Shown one piece after another: positions 44,698 to 53,431 of a stretch of 64,000 bases of DNA. The notes under the pieces were generated by a model. That model did no database searches. It worked only from the letters and a program-made list of their open reading frames with translations, and was not told the origin of the DNA. The stretch lies in the NCBI GenBank assembly GCA_963697965.1, contig OY969108.1:3038001-3102000 (forward strand). The letters run 5' to 3'. This DNA comes from JAPLJC01 sp963697965 (lineage in GTDB: Bacteria; Desulfobacterota; Desulfobaccia; Desulfobaccales; 0-14-0-80-60-11). A program made the translations under genes and the position numbers. Each line of letters opens with the position of its first letter. Within the stretch, counting starts at the first letter, position 1.

Positions 44698-45375
44698 ATG
44701 AGCAAATCAGCAGATTTGGAAATCGAATACCGGTACAGCTCCCGGCGCAGGAGCATCGCCCTGATGGTCACCTCCCGGGGGAATTTGGTGGTCACCTCCC
44801 CCCGGGGCACTTCACCGGCGCAAATCTCCCAGGCCCTGGCCCGGCACCGCGGCTGGATCGAGCAGAAGGCGGCGGAAAGGCGGGAGGCTTGGGCCTGCCT
44901 TAAGGAGGGGACGTTCTACCTCCTGGGACGGGCTTATCCCCTACCCTCTGCCGGCAGCCAGGGTAAGCCGGGGGCGCCGCCAGGGCAGGAAATCAGGGAA
45001 CTTCCGGATTGGCCTGCCTGCGGTTGGCCCGCCCTGAAAGATTGGCTGAGCCGCCAAGCCGCGGCGCATATCCAGGAACGGCTGGCCCTTTATGCCCCGG
45101 CCCTGGGGGTTAGGGCGCGGCCGCTGGAGCTCTCGCAATGGAAGCGGCGTTGGGGCGAATGCCACCCGGACGGACGCCTGCGCTTCAACTGGCGGCTGAT
45201 CATGCTGCCGCCGGAGGTTATCGATTACGTGGTGGTGCATGAACTCGCCCATCTCAAGGCCCCGGGCCATAATCCCCGCTTTTGGGGCCAGGTGGAAATG
45301 ATCCTCCCGGACTACCGGGAGCGGCGCCGATGGCTCAACCGCTATGGCACGCCGTTCCTTTGGTGGGAGCCGTGA
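44698..45375 (+). CDS. YgjP-family (DUF45) zinc metallopeptidase-like protein
   Basis: The 225-residue protein ends with the DUF45 metallopeptidase core: LELSQWKRRWGECHPDGRLR, FNWRLIMLPPEVIDYVVVHE, and HELAHLKAPGHNPRFW. The last gives HExxH plus a third ligand region. The N-terminal part (SRRRSIALMVTSRGNLVV) matches the family. Members are thought to be soluble proteases or to act with type I restriction enzymes in some genomes; no such gene is adjacent. The ATG at 44698 is chosen over the TTG at 44695. The ribosome site is weak. Confidence 0.88.
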   Translation: MSKSADLEIEYRYSSRRRSIALMVTSRGNLVVTSPRGTSPAQISQALARHRGWIEQKAAERREAWACLKEGTFYLLGRAYPLPSAGSQGKPGAPPGQEIRELPDWPACGWPALKDWLSRQAAAHIQERLALYAPALGVRARPLELSQWKRRWGECHPDGRLRFNWRLIMLPPEVIDYVVVHELAHLKAPGHNPRFWGQVEMILPDYRERRRWLNRYGTPFLWWEP

Positions 45376-45403
45376 GACCGGGCCGGTGGGGCCAGGGTCA
45401 GCA

Positions 45404-45439
45404 AGACGACGCCGGCAGGCGCCGCTCTAGGCGTCGTCT
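45404..45439. other. Perfect 10-bp inverted repeat after ygjP-like gene
   Basis: AGACGACGCC (45404-45413) pairs with GGCGTCGTCT (45430-45439). No T-run follows. It may be a Rho-type transcript end, an mRNA-stabilising hairpin or a binding site; the sequence does not decide. Confidence 0.4.
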
Positions 45440-45548
45440 GGAAAGGTTCGGGCGCCGGCGCTAATGGTGCCGATCCTTTTATCAGGCCGCAGGCAGCCGG
45501 CCGCTGTCCCTGTTCCCCCCCGCCTTCACTTCAATAAGGAGCCCTAAG

Positions 45549-46253
45549 ATGCACCAACACCCCTCTCCCCGGCAGGCTGTGGCCGCGATGATCAAGGATA
45601 ATGAATTGGAAGGGTTGCTGCGCCACGCCGAGACCATCCATGGGCACCGCTGCCCCTTTCTGGCCATGGGAGTCAAGGCCGGGCGCTACGCCATGAACTA
45701 TCTGGAGCAGGAAAGCGCCGGCATGGAGGAAGTGCTGGCCGCGGTGGAGTGCCATAACTGCTTTGCCGACGGCATCCAGGTGGTGTGCGGCTGCACCTTC
45801 GGCAACAACGGCTTGACCTTCAAGGATTTGGGAAAGACGGCGGTGACCGTGGCCCGGCGCCGGGATGGGGCCGCGGTGCGCCTGGCGTTGCGGCCGGATT
45901 TCCGGGAGGCCATGTTTACCCGCTATCCGGCCCTGCAGCCGCTGTTTGAACTGGTGGTGGCGCAGGGCGGCGGCACTGCCGAGGATCGGCACCGTTTCCA
46001 GCACCTGTGGCAGGCGGTGGCCAGGCGGGAGTTGCTGGAAGTACCCTTGGAGGAACAGTTTCGCATCCAGCATCTGAAGATGGCCGCGCCCGGCCCGGCC
46101 CCGCGGTTCGCCACGCTAACCTGCAGCCGCTGCGGCGAAGGGGTGCTGGAACCCCGGCTTCGGGTGCAAGCCGGAAAGATGCTCTGCCTTGAGTGCGCCG
46201 GTGAAGCGCACTATGTCCTCACCGCCCAGGGGATCGGGTGTGCGCGGATTTGA
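45549..46253 (+). CDS. FmdE family protein with C-terminal zinc finger
   Basis: FmdE proteins are associated with molybdenum or tungsten formylmethanofuran dehydrogenases and are widespread in sulfate reducers with unclear roles. The 234 residues show the FmdE core HGHRCPFLAMGVKAG and ECHNCFADGIQVVCGCTFGN, with the conserved His and Cys residues as candidate metal ligands. A C-terminal treble-clef-like finger has CSRCGEGV and CLECAG. No molybdoenzyme is adjacent. The ribosome site AAGGAG lies shortly before the ATG. Confidence 0.9.
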   Translation: MHQHPSPRQAVAAMIKDNELEGLLRHAETIHGHRCPFLAMGVKAGRYAMNYLEQESAGMEEVLAAVECHNCFADGIQVVCGCTFGNNGLTFKDLGKTAVTVARRRDGAAVRLALRPDFREAMFTRYPALQPLFELVVAQGGGTAEDRHRFQHLWQAVARRELLEVPLEEQFRIQHLKMAAPGPAPRFATLTCSRCGEGVLEPRLRVQAGKMLCLECAGEAHYVLTAQGIGCARI

Positions 46254-46285
46254 GGCCGGCAAGGGTGGGGCGGGATAGAGGCCGG

Positions 46286-46861
46286 CTAACCTAGAAAACC
46301 TCTCACGCAGATGATCGCCATTCCTATGGCTATGGCTACCGCGTAGGGGACTCCCTCGGATTTTTCCGGGGCCGCGGGCGCCAGCGCGTCGCTGGCGCCG
46401 GGGAGGGGACGCAATAGCACCCGTTCCGCCAGAAACCCCAGGCCCCGCTTGATTCGGCTCCAGAGCACCCCTTGCCACCAGAGAACCAGGGTCACCAGGA
46501 CCGCCCCGGCAAAGGCCATATAGACAAAGAGATAGATGGTCCCCCAGACCCCCAGCCACGTCCCCAGGGCGGCCAACGCCTTGACATCCCCGGCCCCCAT
46601 GCCGCCTTTCAGATAGAAGAGAATCAACAATCCGAAGCCCAGGGCCATTCCCAAAAGCCCATCGGTCAATCCGTGCAGGCCGTGAAACCCCAACTGGAAG
46701 CCCAACCCCGCCAGGGCGCAGCTCAAAGTGAGATAATTGGGAATGCGTCTGGTCCGGGCATCGTTCCAGCCCATGGCCAGGGCGAATAACAGCGGCAAGA
46801 TCAGTTGCAGGTGAGCCTTGGAGAGAGACAGGCCTGGCGGATTCAGCCATTCGGGGTGCAT
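46286..46861 (-). CDS. A24 prepilin peptidase, CpaA-like
   Basis: This integral membrane aspartyl peptidase processes type IV prepilin-like or Tad pilins. The 191-residue protein has about five helices. The two catalytic aspartates are in WNDARTRRIPN and GGMGAGDVKALA (GxGD motif). The N-terminal methylase domain of PilD is absent, so it is the short CpaA/TadV form. No pilin or tad gene is in view. The gene converges with the FmdE gene and diverges from the operon starting at 47197. Confidence 0.88.
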   Translation of the reverse strand: MHPEWLNPPGLSLSKAHLQLILPLLFALAMGWNDARTRRIPNYLTLSCALAGLGFQLGFHGLHGLTDGLLGMALGFGLLILFYLKGGMGAGDVKALAALGTWLGVWGTIYLFVYMAFAGAVLVTLVLWWQGVLWSRIKRGLGFLAERVLLRPLPGASDALAPAAPEKSEGVPYAVAIAIGMAIICVRGFLG

Positions 46862-47002
46862 GTCAGATCCTGATTATCCATCGGAAATATTAAAGCCTGC
46901 GACTGCCTGAACCTGCAGATCTAATTTCAAGATAGTTCAAACACATGGCTCTGGTCGGATTGAATAGTATCAAAGGGTGGGGCCGCTGGCAAGCCGGAAC
47001 CT

Positions 47003-47036
47003 GAGTCTTCGGTCGCTTCGCTCCCTCAGAATGACA
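47003..47036. repeat. Half copy of the TGTCATTCTGAG element
   Basis: 'gtcttcggtcgcttcgctccctcagaatgac' is one arm of the family found at 4487-4569. The rest of the gap 46862-47196 holds the AT-rich promoter region described next. Confidence 0.6.
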
Positions 47037-47117
47037 AAAATGGGGGCTTTCGCAGAGGTCTCAACTTGGCAGATTCGCAGCCGGGAGGTCAAAAAAATTA
47101 TTATTGTGTAAGCGCTC

Positions 47118-47147
47118 TTGAAATTTCGCTAAGAATGTAGATAAAAT
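47118..47147 (+). promoter_or_regulatory. Candidate sigma-70 promoter of the exported redox operon
   Basis: TTGAAA (47118-47123) and TAAAAT (47142-47147) are separated by 18 bases in a markedly AT-rich stretch (about 47085-47160) within a GC-rich contig, 50 bp before the first gene of the operon. Confidence 0.55.
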
Positions 47148-47196
47148 ATTGTTAAGGAATCTGCCTTGCCATTTCGCGGTCGGGAAGGAGGAGGTT

Positions 47197-47811
47197 ATGA
47201 GACGTCTGCTTCCGGTATTTTTAGGGGTGCTGCTCTTAATCGGCTATAGTTCCGCGGCCCTGGCGGCAAGCGCTCAGGCCCTGGCCCAGCGGCAGGCTCA
47301 GGGACTGATCCCCTTCAACCCGCCCGAGGGGTTTCTTTCCGGAAATTTCGTGGGCGACGAAATGAACCCCACCGTTATTTTCGGTCCGGTGAAAGCCTTT
47401 GCCGCATCTCGCAAATGTCCCACCACCTGGCTCATCGAAAAGGGCGAACAGACTCGACCGGCCGGACCAGGGAGCACGGGCGCTCCTCAAGAATATACCG
47501 TCTACCTGGAGGAGGACTGCCCGGATCAGGTGGTCTATTATGTGTTCATCGACCAGAGCGGCCTGACCCCCCAGCAATGGATCGACTGGCGAGCCAAATT
47601 TCACGGCACGAGCAAGACGGGGCCTGAGTATTCCGCGGCCAAATCCAAGCTGGATGCTGCCTGCACGGCGGGTTGCGGGGTTAGCGCCGAACTGCGTTTT
47701 ATCGAAAAAAATGGGGAACTCCAGTCCACATCCCCGGAAAAAGCCCTGCTGGGTGAGCTTCACTTTGCCCCGATCTATGATCTGAACCGGCAACAGAGGA
47801 TTGCGCACTAG
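47197..47811 (+). CDS. Secreted protein of unknown function, first gene of exported redox operon
   Basis: The 204-residue protein is not recognised. The ATG at 47197, after a strong AAGGAGGAGG ribosome site, gives a clear signal peptide (RRLLPVFLGVLLLIGYSSAALA, cleavage near ALAAS). The mature protein has cysteines in SRKCPTTW, EEDCPDQ, DAACTAGCGVS, fitting disulfides or metal binding in the cell envelope. The order gene-DUF6599-DUF362-Fe-S-AKR has short gaps or overlaps, so all five are likely one transcript. The first gene may be a dedicated periplasmic partner. Confidence 0.7.
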   Translation: MRRLLPVFLGVLLLIGYSSAALAASAQALAQRQAQGLIPFNPPEGFLSGNFVGDEMNPTVIFGPVKAFAASRKCPTTWLIEKGEQTRPAGPGSTGAPQEYTVYLEEDCPDQVVYYVFIDQSGLTPQQWIDWRAKFHGTSKTGPEYSAAKSKLDAACTAGCGVSAELRFIEKNGELQSTSPEKALLGELHFAPIYDLNRQQRIAH

Positions 47812-47831
47812 CTCGCCCTCGCGTAAGGTTC

Positions 47832-48866
47832 ATGGCGCCCAGAAAAGCAACAGTAAGTGCGGCACAGAAGCTGACCGGCTACGGCATCATAGCCATGCTG
47901 GGCTTGATCACTATCTGGCTGCTATTTCAGCAGACCCGCTTTAACCCCGCGGTGCTCATAGACCTACGCCCTCCCCTGCCGCCAGCCAAGGCGGAGGCTC
48001 TCTCCGGCCAGGCGTTGGCGGCCACCGCCGCCCTGCTCCCCGAGGTCCCGGGCTTCAAACCCCTGGCCCCCATCGAGAGCTACGGCCCGGAAACCCTCTC
48101 CGACAAGATCGACGGCAAGGCTGATCTCTACCTGCCCGCGGGGTTCAAAGAGATGTCCTGCCGCAAATTCAACCTGGATACCGCCGCCGATAAGGCCTTC
48201 GTGGAAGTGTTTATCTATGATATGGGGTCGGCTGCCAACGCCTTTGCCGTGTTCAGTGGGCAACGCCGTCCAGGTTCCCCCAACCTCCCCCTGACCGCTA
48301 ATGCCTACACCACCGGCAATGCCCTGTTTTTTACCCAGGGGCGTTATTATCTGGAGATTGTGGCTGACCGGACCTCGAAGACGCTGTCAGGATCCCTTTC
48401 GACCTACGCCACCGCAATCCTGGCCAAAATTCCCTCTCCGGCAGGTCAGGCAAAGGGAGAACAGGCAAACCCGGCTCTGCTTTTTCCCAAGGAAGGCCTG
48501 GCGCCGGATAGCGTGCGCCTGTTGGCCGCCGACGTCTTCTCCATGGAGGGCTTCAACAACGTGCTTACCGGGGAATACCACCTGAAAAGCGGCAACGCCA
48601 CGGCATTTATCGCCAGGCGCGCTACCCCGGAGGCGGCGACAGCCGAGGCGCGGCGTTACCTCGATTTCCTGGCCGCCAATGGTTACCGGAAAGTCCAGGC
48701 TCCGGCCGCGGCAGGAGACATCTCGGTGCTGGCTCTCGATAATTCCTTTGAAGTGGTCTGGGTCCAGGGCCGGATTATGGCGGGCGTGCATGACGCCGCC
48801 TCGGTTGAGGCGGCCCTGGATCTTGCCGGCGAATTGCGCCCCGCCCTCGAGGAAAAAAAGCCGTGA
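47832..48866 (+). CDS. DUF6599 family membrane-anchored protein
   Basis: An N-terminal signal-anchor (YGIIAMLGLITIWLLF, about residues 17-32) precedes an exported domain of about 300 residues. Its pattern, SYGPETLSDKIDGKADLYL followed by GFKEMSCRKFN, is the hallmark of DUF6599, a family of unknown activity often next to DUF362 and Fe-S genes. No cysteine cluster is present. The stop overlaps the GTG start of the next gene. It could serve as a structural or sensor subunit of the exported redox module. Confidence 0.75.
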   Translation: MAPRKATVSAAQKLTGYGIIAMLGLITIWLLFQQTRFNPAVLIDLRPPLPPAKAEALSGQALAATAALLPEVPGFKPLAPIESYGPETLSDKIDGKADLYLPAGFKEMSCRKFNLDTAADKAFVEVFIYDMGSAANAFAVFSGQRRPGSPNLPLTANAYTTGNALFFTQGRYYLEIVADRTSKTLSGSLSTYATAILAKIPSPAGQAKGEQANPALLFPKEGLAPDSVRLLAADVFSMEGFNNVLTGEYHLKSGNATAFIARRATPEAATAEARRYLDFLAANGYRKVQAPAAAGDISVLALDNSFEVVWVQGRIMAGVHDAASVEAALDLAGELRPALEEKKP

Positions 48867-49885
48867 AGCAACCCAAGGATGAAGAACGTCTGCTCGCAGC
48901 CGGCATGAACCGCCGGGATTTTCTGAAGCGGTTGGGGTACGCCTCGGTGGTGGCCCTGGCTGCCGGGGGCGGCGGACTGGCCCTTTATGACTCCAAAGGT
49001 CCCGCCTCTTCCCCGGCCCAGAAGGTGTTGACCGGTTTAGGGGATTTCACCCTCCGCGGCAAAACCCCGGGACCGGGGAAAATGGCCATCGTCCGGGGCA
49101 CGGACCGGGCGCTGATGTTGGCGCGGGGAGTTGAGGCCCTGGGAGGAATGGAGGCCTTTGTCCAGAAGGGCGACCGGGTGCTCATCAAGGTCAACGCCGC
49201 CTTCGCCACCCCGCCCTCCCTAGGGGCCACCACCCACCCGGAAGTGCTCGCCGCGGTGGCCGGCCTTTGTGTTAAGGCCGGGGCCTCCCAGGTGCTGGTC
49301 ACCGATAACCCCATAAACGATCCCGACAGTTGCTTCGAGATCAGCGGGCTGGCCAACGCGGCTCGAGGCGCCGGGGCCAGGATCGTTATCCCCCGGGCCT
49401 CCCTGTTTGCCCCCGTCAGCCTGCCGCAGGGCAAACTCATCGAGGATTGGCCCGTCTTGGCCGGGGTCTTCCAGGGAGTGACCAAGGTCATGGTGGTGAG
49501 CCCGGTCAAGGATCACCACCGCGCCGGCGCTTCCATGACGCTCAAGAATTATTACGGATTCCTGGGCGGGCGGCGCAACGTCTTCCACCAGGATATTAAC
49601 GGCATCATCACCGAGCTGGCGCAAATTCTTAAACCCACCCTGTGCGTCCTGGACGGCACGGTGAGTATGATCAGCAACGGCCCCACCGGCGGTTCCCTTT
49701 CCGATCTGAAGGAGACCGGCACCATGGTGGTTTCCACCGACCCCGTGGCGGCTGATGCGGTTGGCGTGGAACTTTTGGGCCGTTCCCTGGCCGACGTGCC
49801 CTACATCCTCATGGCAGGGAAGGCCGGCGCCGGCCAGGCCGATTATCACCAGCTCAATCCGGTGCTTCTCAACACTAAAGCTTAA
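48863..49885 (+). CDS. Tat-exported DUF362 protein
   Basis: The start is GTG (48863), overlapping the previous stop (GTGA). A twin-arginine signal (NRRDFLKRLGYASVVALAAG) targets the folded protein to the Tat system. The body is a DUF362 domain (VLIKVNAAFATPPSLGATTH; KNYYGFLGGRRNVFHQDIN; VSTDPVAADAVGVELLG). DUF362 proteins are often linked to 4Fe-4S proteins and are not biochemically defined as a whole. This one lacks the C-terminal ferredoxin found in many relatives, and the next gene encodes an Fe-S protein that could supply it. Confidence 0.88.
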   Translation: MKQPKDEERLLAAGMNRRDFLKRLGYASVVALAAGGGGLALYDSKGPASSPAQKVLTGLGDFTLRGKTPGPGKMAIVRGTDRALMLARGVEALGGMEAFVQKGDRVLIKVNAAFATPPSLGATTHPEVLAAVAGLCVKAGASQVLVTDNPINDPDSCFEISGLANAARGAGARIVIPRASLFAPVSLPQGKLIEDWPVLAGVFQGVTKVMVVSPVKDHHRAGASMTLKNYYGFLGGRRNVFHQDINGIITELAQILKPTLCVLDGTVSMISNGPTGGSLSDLKETGTMVVSTDPVAADAVGVELLGRSLADVPYILMAGKAGAGQADYHQLNPVLLNTKA

Positions 49886-49901
49886 GCCACGGGCAGCTCG
49901 C

Positions 49902-51677
49902 ATGCGTATTGTCACCGTCCGCCGTATCAGCCAGATATTCTTCCTGGGACTGTTTCTCTGGTTCTGCGTCACGGCCACCCTGGGGACTGCCTGGTGGCAG
50001 TTGCGGGGCTGGCCCATCAACTGGATCCTGAGCCTCGACCCTCTTACCGCCCTGGCCACCATTCTCGCCACGCACACCTTCTTTGCGCCCCTCGCCTGGG
50101 CACTGGCAACCATCGCTCTGACCCTGTTCGTGGGCCGGTTCTTCTGCGGTTTTGCCTGCCCCCTGGGCACGATCAACCAGGTTACCGGCTGGCTGGGGCG
50201 GCTGGGGCAGAGCCCGGCGGCCCGGGAGGAGGCCAATCGCCACAGGAGGCTGCAAGCCTTTAAATATTACCTCTTGATCTGCCTGCTGGGACTGGCCTTC
50301 CTGGGTACGGTGCAGACCGGGATTTTCGACCCGCTGCCCCTGCTGCACCGCAGCGTCAACCTGGCCCTGGCCCCCTTAGCCGATAACCGTCTGGGGGTGC
50401 TCAATGACCAGCCGCGCTATTTTGCCTCCGCCTGGCTGCTGGGGGTGGTGTTCCTGGCGGTGGTGGGCTTGAACCTGGCATTGCCGCGGTTCTTCTGCCG
50501 CTTCCTCTGTCCTCTGGGGGCATTGTTCGGCCTGCTGAGCCGTTTCACCCCCTGGCGCATCGGCAAGACCGCGGGCACCTGCGGCGATTGCCATATCTGT
50601 GAGCAATACTGCGAAGGGGCCTGCCGTCCCTCGGGAAGATTTATCGGCAGCGAGTGCGTATTGTGCTTTAATTGCCTTCACCGCTGCCCAGCCGGCCGAG
50701 TCACCTTCGCCGCCAAACCCTCGGCTGCCGGTGAGGCCGGTTTGCCGGACCTCTCCAGGCGAGGCCTGGTCGTGGCCGGGGCCGGCCTGCTTCTGGCCTC
50801 CATGTGGGGCGTCGGCCGGGTGGCCGGGACCGACCGCGACCCACTCCTCATCCGTCCTCCGGGGGCCCTGGACGAGGAGCGCTTCTTGGGCCGCTGCCTC
50901 CGCTGCGGCCAATGCATGCGCATTTGCCCCGGCAACATCATTCAACCCGCCCTGTTCCAGGCGGGGGTGCAAGGGTTGTGGAGCCCCACGGTCAACTTCC
51001 GGATCGGCAACAGCGGCTGCCTCCCCAACTGCATCGCCTGCGGCCAGGTCTGCCCCACTGCGGCCATCCGGCCTTTAAGCCTGGACGAGAAAAAAGGCCA
51101 GGCCAAATTCGCCGCGGAGGGGCCCATGCGTATAGGCACGGCCTTCGTGGACCGGGGCTGCTGCCTGCCCTGGGCCATGGACCGGCCCTGTCTGGTCTGT
51201 CAGGAGTTATGTCCCGTGAGCCCCAAGGCCATCTTCACCCGCACCGTCTTCGAGACCCTCAGAGAAGGCCAGGCGGTGGCAGCCATATCCCGGGGACCCG
51301 CAGCAGTGGACCTGGAAGCCGCCATCCCGGTGACGGTCAACCTGGCCAGCGGAGACTACTATCTGCGCCCCAGCGGGGACCCCGAGGCCGCCCTCAGGCG
51401 CATTACCGGCTTGGCCGGAACCAATCTGACCCTGGAAAGCCCCCTGGCCGGGCCGGGTCTCCCGGCCACCGGGGGGCGGGTGGATATTTTGGTGCGATTG
51501 CAGCGTCCTTTTATGGACGCCGCCAAATGTACCGGTTGCGGCATGTGCGAGCACGGATGCCCGGTATCGGGCCAGCGCGCCATCCGCGTTTACAGTGAGA
51601 ACGAATCCCGTTCCCGCCCGGGGCGCATGCTCATCTATCCTGTGCCCGGAGCCCTTAGGAGGGGGCCATCATCATGA
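49902..51677 (+). CDS. NapH-like membrane Fe-S protein fused to a NapG-like ferredoxin domain
   Basis: The 591 residues start at the ATG at 49902. The N-terminal ~210 residues hold four or more membrane helices with paired motifs FFCGFACPLG and FFCRFLCPLG, then CGDCHICEQYCEGAC and CVLCFNCLHRCP, as in NapH/CcoG-type quinol-to-Fe-S proteins. At about residue 286 there is an internal twin-arginine-like stretch (LSRRGLVVAGAGLLLAS). It leads into an exported domain with clusters CLRCGQCMRICP, CIACGQVCP, CLVCQELCP and CTGCGMCEHGCP, as in NapG. The architecture predicts electron flow from quinol to periplasmic Fe-S centres. The stop overlaps the next start (ATGA), making the aldo/keto reductase the likely partner. 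Confidence 0.88.
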   Translation: MRIVTVRRISQIFFLGLFLWFCVTATLGTAWWQLRGWPINWILSLDPLTALATILATHTFFAPLAWALATIALTLFVGRFFCGFACPLGTINQVTGWLGRLGQSPAAREEANRHRRLQAFKYYLLICLLGLAFLGTVQTGIFDPLPLLHRSVNLALAPLADNRLGVLNDQPRYFASAWLLGVVFLAVVGLNLALPRFFCRFLCPLGALFGLLSRFTPWRIGKTAGTCGDCHICEQYCEGACRPSGRFIGSECVLCFNCLHRCPAGRVTFAAKPSAAGEAGLPDLSRRGLVVAGAGLLLASMWGVGRVAGTDRDPLLIRPPGALDEERFLGRCLRCGQCMRICPGNIIQPALFQAGVQGLWSPTVNFRIGNSGCLPNCIACGQVCPTAAIRPLSLDEKKGQAKFAAEGPMRIGTAFVDRGCCLPWAMDRPCLVCQELCPVSPKAIFTRTVFETLREGQAVAAISRGPAAVDLEAAIPVTVNLASGDYYLRPSGDPEAALRRITGLAGTNLTLESPLAGPGLPATGGRVDILVRLQRPFMDAAKCTGCGMCEHGCPVSGQRAIRVYSENESRSRPGRMLIYPVPGALRRGPSS

Positions 51678-52939
51678 GCCGCAAAACCACAGGAACAGAC
51701 CTTACCCGCAGGGAGTTCGTGACCACCGTCGGCCTCGCCGGCCTCGCCGGCCTTGCCGTGGCTGGAGCCGGCGCCGCCGCAGTGATGGCCGCCCCGGGCC
51801 CGCCGGCTGGCGCGGCCCAGGCCGGGACCATGCCCAAACGCAAGCTGGGAAAGACCGGGGTGGATGTATCCATCCTGGCCCTGGGCGGCATGTTCGACAC
51901 CATCAACAACCAACTGCTCCTCAGGCAGGCCCTGAAATCGGGCGTCAACTACTGGGACACGGCCGAGTCTTACGGCGACAGCCTGAGCGAGGAAGGCTAC
52001 GGCCGCTTCTTCTCCCGCAACCCGGAGGCTCGCAAGGAGATTTTCCTGGTCACCAAGATCCACCCTCAGAGCAGCAACCTGGCCAAGAGCCTGGATGAGT
52101 CTCTGAAAAGGCTGCAAACCTCATACGTGGATGCCTTATTCATCCCCCACGGCCTCTCGAACATTTCAGAACTGACGCCGGCCATCAGGGATTTTGCCGC
52201 GGAGATGAAGAAGGCCGGCAAGATTAAATTCTTCGGTTTCAGCACCCACGCTAACATGGAGGACAATCTGCTGGGCGCCGCCAAACTGGACTGGGTCGAT
52301 CTAGTGATGTTCGCTTACAACTTCCGGGTCATGCACAACCCCAAGATGCAGGAAGCCATCAAGACCGCTGCCCAGGCCGGGATCGGACTGGTGGGCATGA
52401 AGTCTCAGGCCGGCATGCCGGGGAAGCATGAAGTCGGCGGCCCGGTCAAGGAAGAAATGATCCAAAGCTTCCTGCAGCGGGGCTTCACCGACAAGCAGGC
52501 CAAACTCAAGATCATCTGGGAGACCCCCGAAATCGCCAGTCTCTGCGTACAGATGCCCAACCTGACCATCCTTGCGGCCGACGTGGCCGCGGCCCGGGAT
52601 CTGACCAAACTGACCCGGAAGGAGATGGACTCCTTGCGCCGGTATGCCCTGGAGACCAAGTCCGAATACTGCGCCGGCTGCGGCAAAATCTGCCAGGAGG
52701 CCGTGGGCGGGGCCGTACCCGTAAACGAGGTCATGCGCTGCCTCATGTACTACCGGGAATATGGCGAACCGGAGCTGGCCAGACTGACATTCGCGAGGCT
52801 GCACCCGGAGGTGCGGCAGCGGCTGGCCGAGGTTGATTACTCCAGGGCTGAGCAGGCCTGCCCGCAGGGGCTGGCCATCGGCGAGTCTCATGCGCCAGGC
52901 CCGGGAATTGTTGGCGTAGAACCGATGCGGTTCACTTAA
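51674..52939 (+). CDS. Tat-exported aldo/keto reductase with C-terminal Fe-S-type cysteines
   Basis: A twin-arginine signal (TRREFVTTVGLAGLAGLAV) precedes an aldo/keto reductase barrel of about 280 residues. The catalytic tetrad is visible as Asp and Tyr in NYWDTAESYGD, Lys in FLVTKIH and His in LFIPHGL. The C-terminus carries YCAGCGKICQEAV and QACPQGLAIG, resembling the 4Fe-4S tail of anaerobic aldo/keto reductases. Classic aldo/keto reductases use NADPH in the cytosol, so an exported form would need another electron source. The NapG/NapH-like protein encoded just upstream (ATGA overlap) is a natural candidate. Substrate unknown. Confidence 0.87.
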   Translation: MSRKTTGTDLTRREFVTTVGLAGLAGLAVAGAGAAAVMAAPGPPAGAAQAGTMPKRKLGKTGVDVSILALGGMFDTINNQLLLRQALKSGVNYWDTAESYGDSLSEEGYGRFFSRNPEARKEIFLVTKIHPQSSNLAKSLDESLKRLQTSYVDALFIPHGLSNISELTPAIRDFAAEMKKAGKIKFFGFSTHANMEDNLLGAAKLDWVDLVMFAYNFRVMHNPKMQEAIKTAAQAGIGLVGMKSQAGMPGKHEVGGPVKEEMIQSFLQRGFTDKQAKLKIIWETPEIASLCVQMPNLTILAADVAAARDLTKLTRKEMDSLRRYALETKSEYCAGCGKICQEAVGGAVPVNEVMRCLMYYREYGEPELARLTFARLHPEVRQRLAEVDYSRAEQACPQGLAIGESHAPGPGIVGVEPMRFT

Positions 52940-52954
52940 GCGCCAAGATGGTTT

Positions 52955-52999
52955 TTTCCGCTCGTTCCCACGTTATCCTTGGGAACGAGCGGAAATTTT
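52955..52999. terminator. Strong bidirectional terminator
   Basis: A 15-bp perfect inverted repeat (52955-52969 with 52981-52995) is flanked by T-runs on both strands. It lies between the convergent aldo/keto reductase gene and the 4-fold beta flower gene. Confidence 0.9.
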
Positions 53000-53014
53000 G
53001 TCTATGCCCGGAGG

Positions 53015-53377
53015 TTAGCCCTCCAGTCCTTCCAGCAGGATCTCTTCCAGAAAATAATTGGCATAGCCGTAACAGAGGGTGGGTTTGGCAAGGCCGCCTT
53101 GCCGGGGCTTTCTGATACTCGGGGCTTTTTTGGCGGGTTTGACCGGTTCGATATCCGTGGGGATGGGGGACTTGCTCTTGAGGAAACCGGCCCTGAGGCC
53201 GTAAATGTCGAAAAAGGTGCCGTTCTCGAACCAGCCCAGTTGCCTGCCGTTGACGCCGAAGACCCGGGGTCCCACGCGATAAGCCGCGGCCCGGCCATCC
53301 CATAGATAGAAGGTTTCGCCGTCGGCAGCCAAATAAGCCGCGGCCTCGCCGTTCTGGTTAAACAGGCTGGATTCCAT
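53015..53377 (-). CDS. 4-fold beta flower protein
   Basis: The 120-residue protein begins MESSLFNQNGEAAAYLAADG and continues with FYLWDGRAAAYRVG and FGVNGRQLGWFENGTFFDIYG. These are repeated short strand-turn units, characteristic of the '4-fold beta flower' domain found in small bacterial proteins of unknown role. The C-terminus is a lysine/proline-rich tail ending in a short helix. There is no signal peptide. Confidence 0.75.
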   Translation of the reverse strand: MESSLFNQNGEAAAYLAADGETFYLWDGRAAAYRVGPRVFGVNGRQLGWFENGTFFDIYGLRAGFLKSKSPIPTDIEPVKPAKKAPSIRKPRQGGLAKPTLCYGYANYFLEEILLEGLEG

Positions 53378-53431
53378 GGTGATACATCCCTCCCCTTTGG
53401 GAAAACCTCGTGGGTGCGCCTGAAATTTTTA

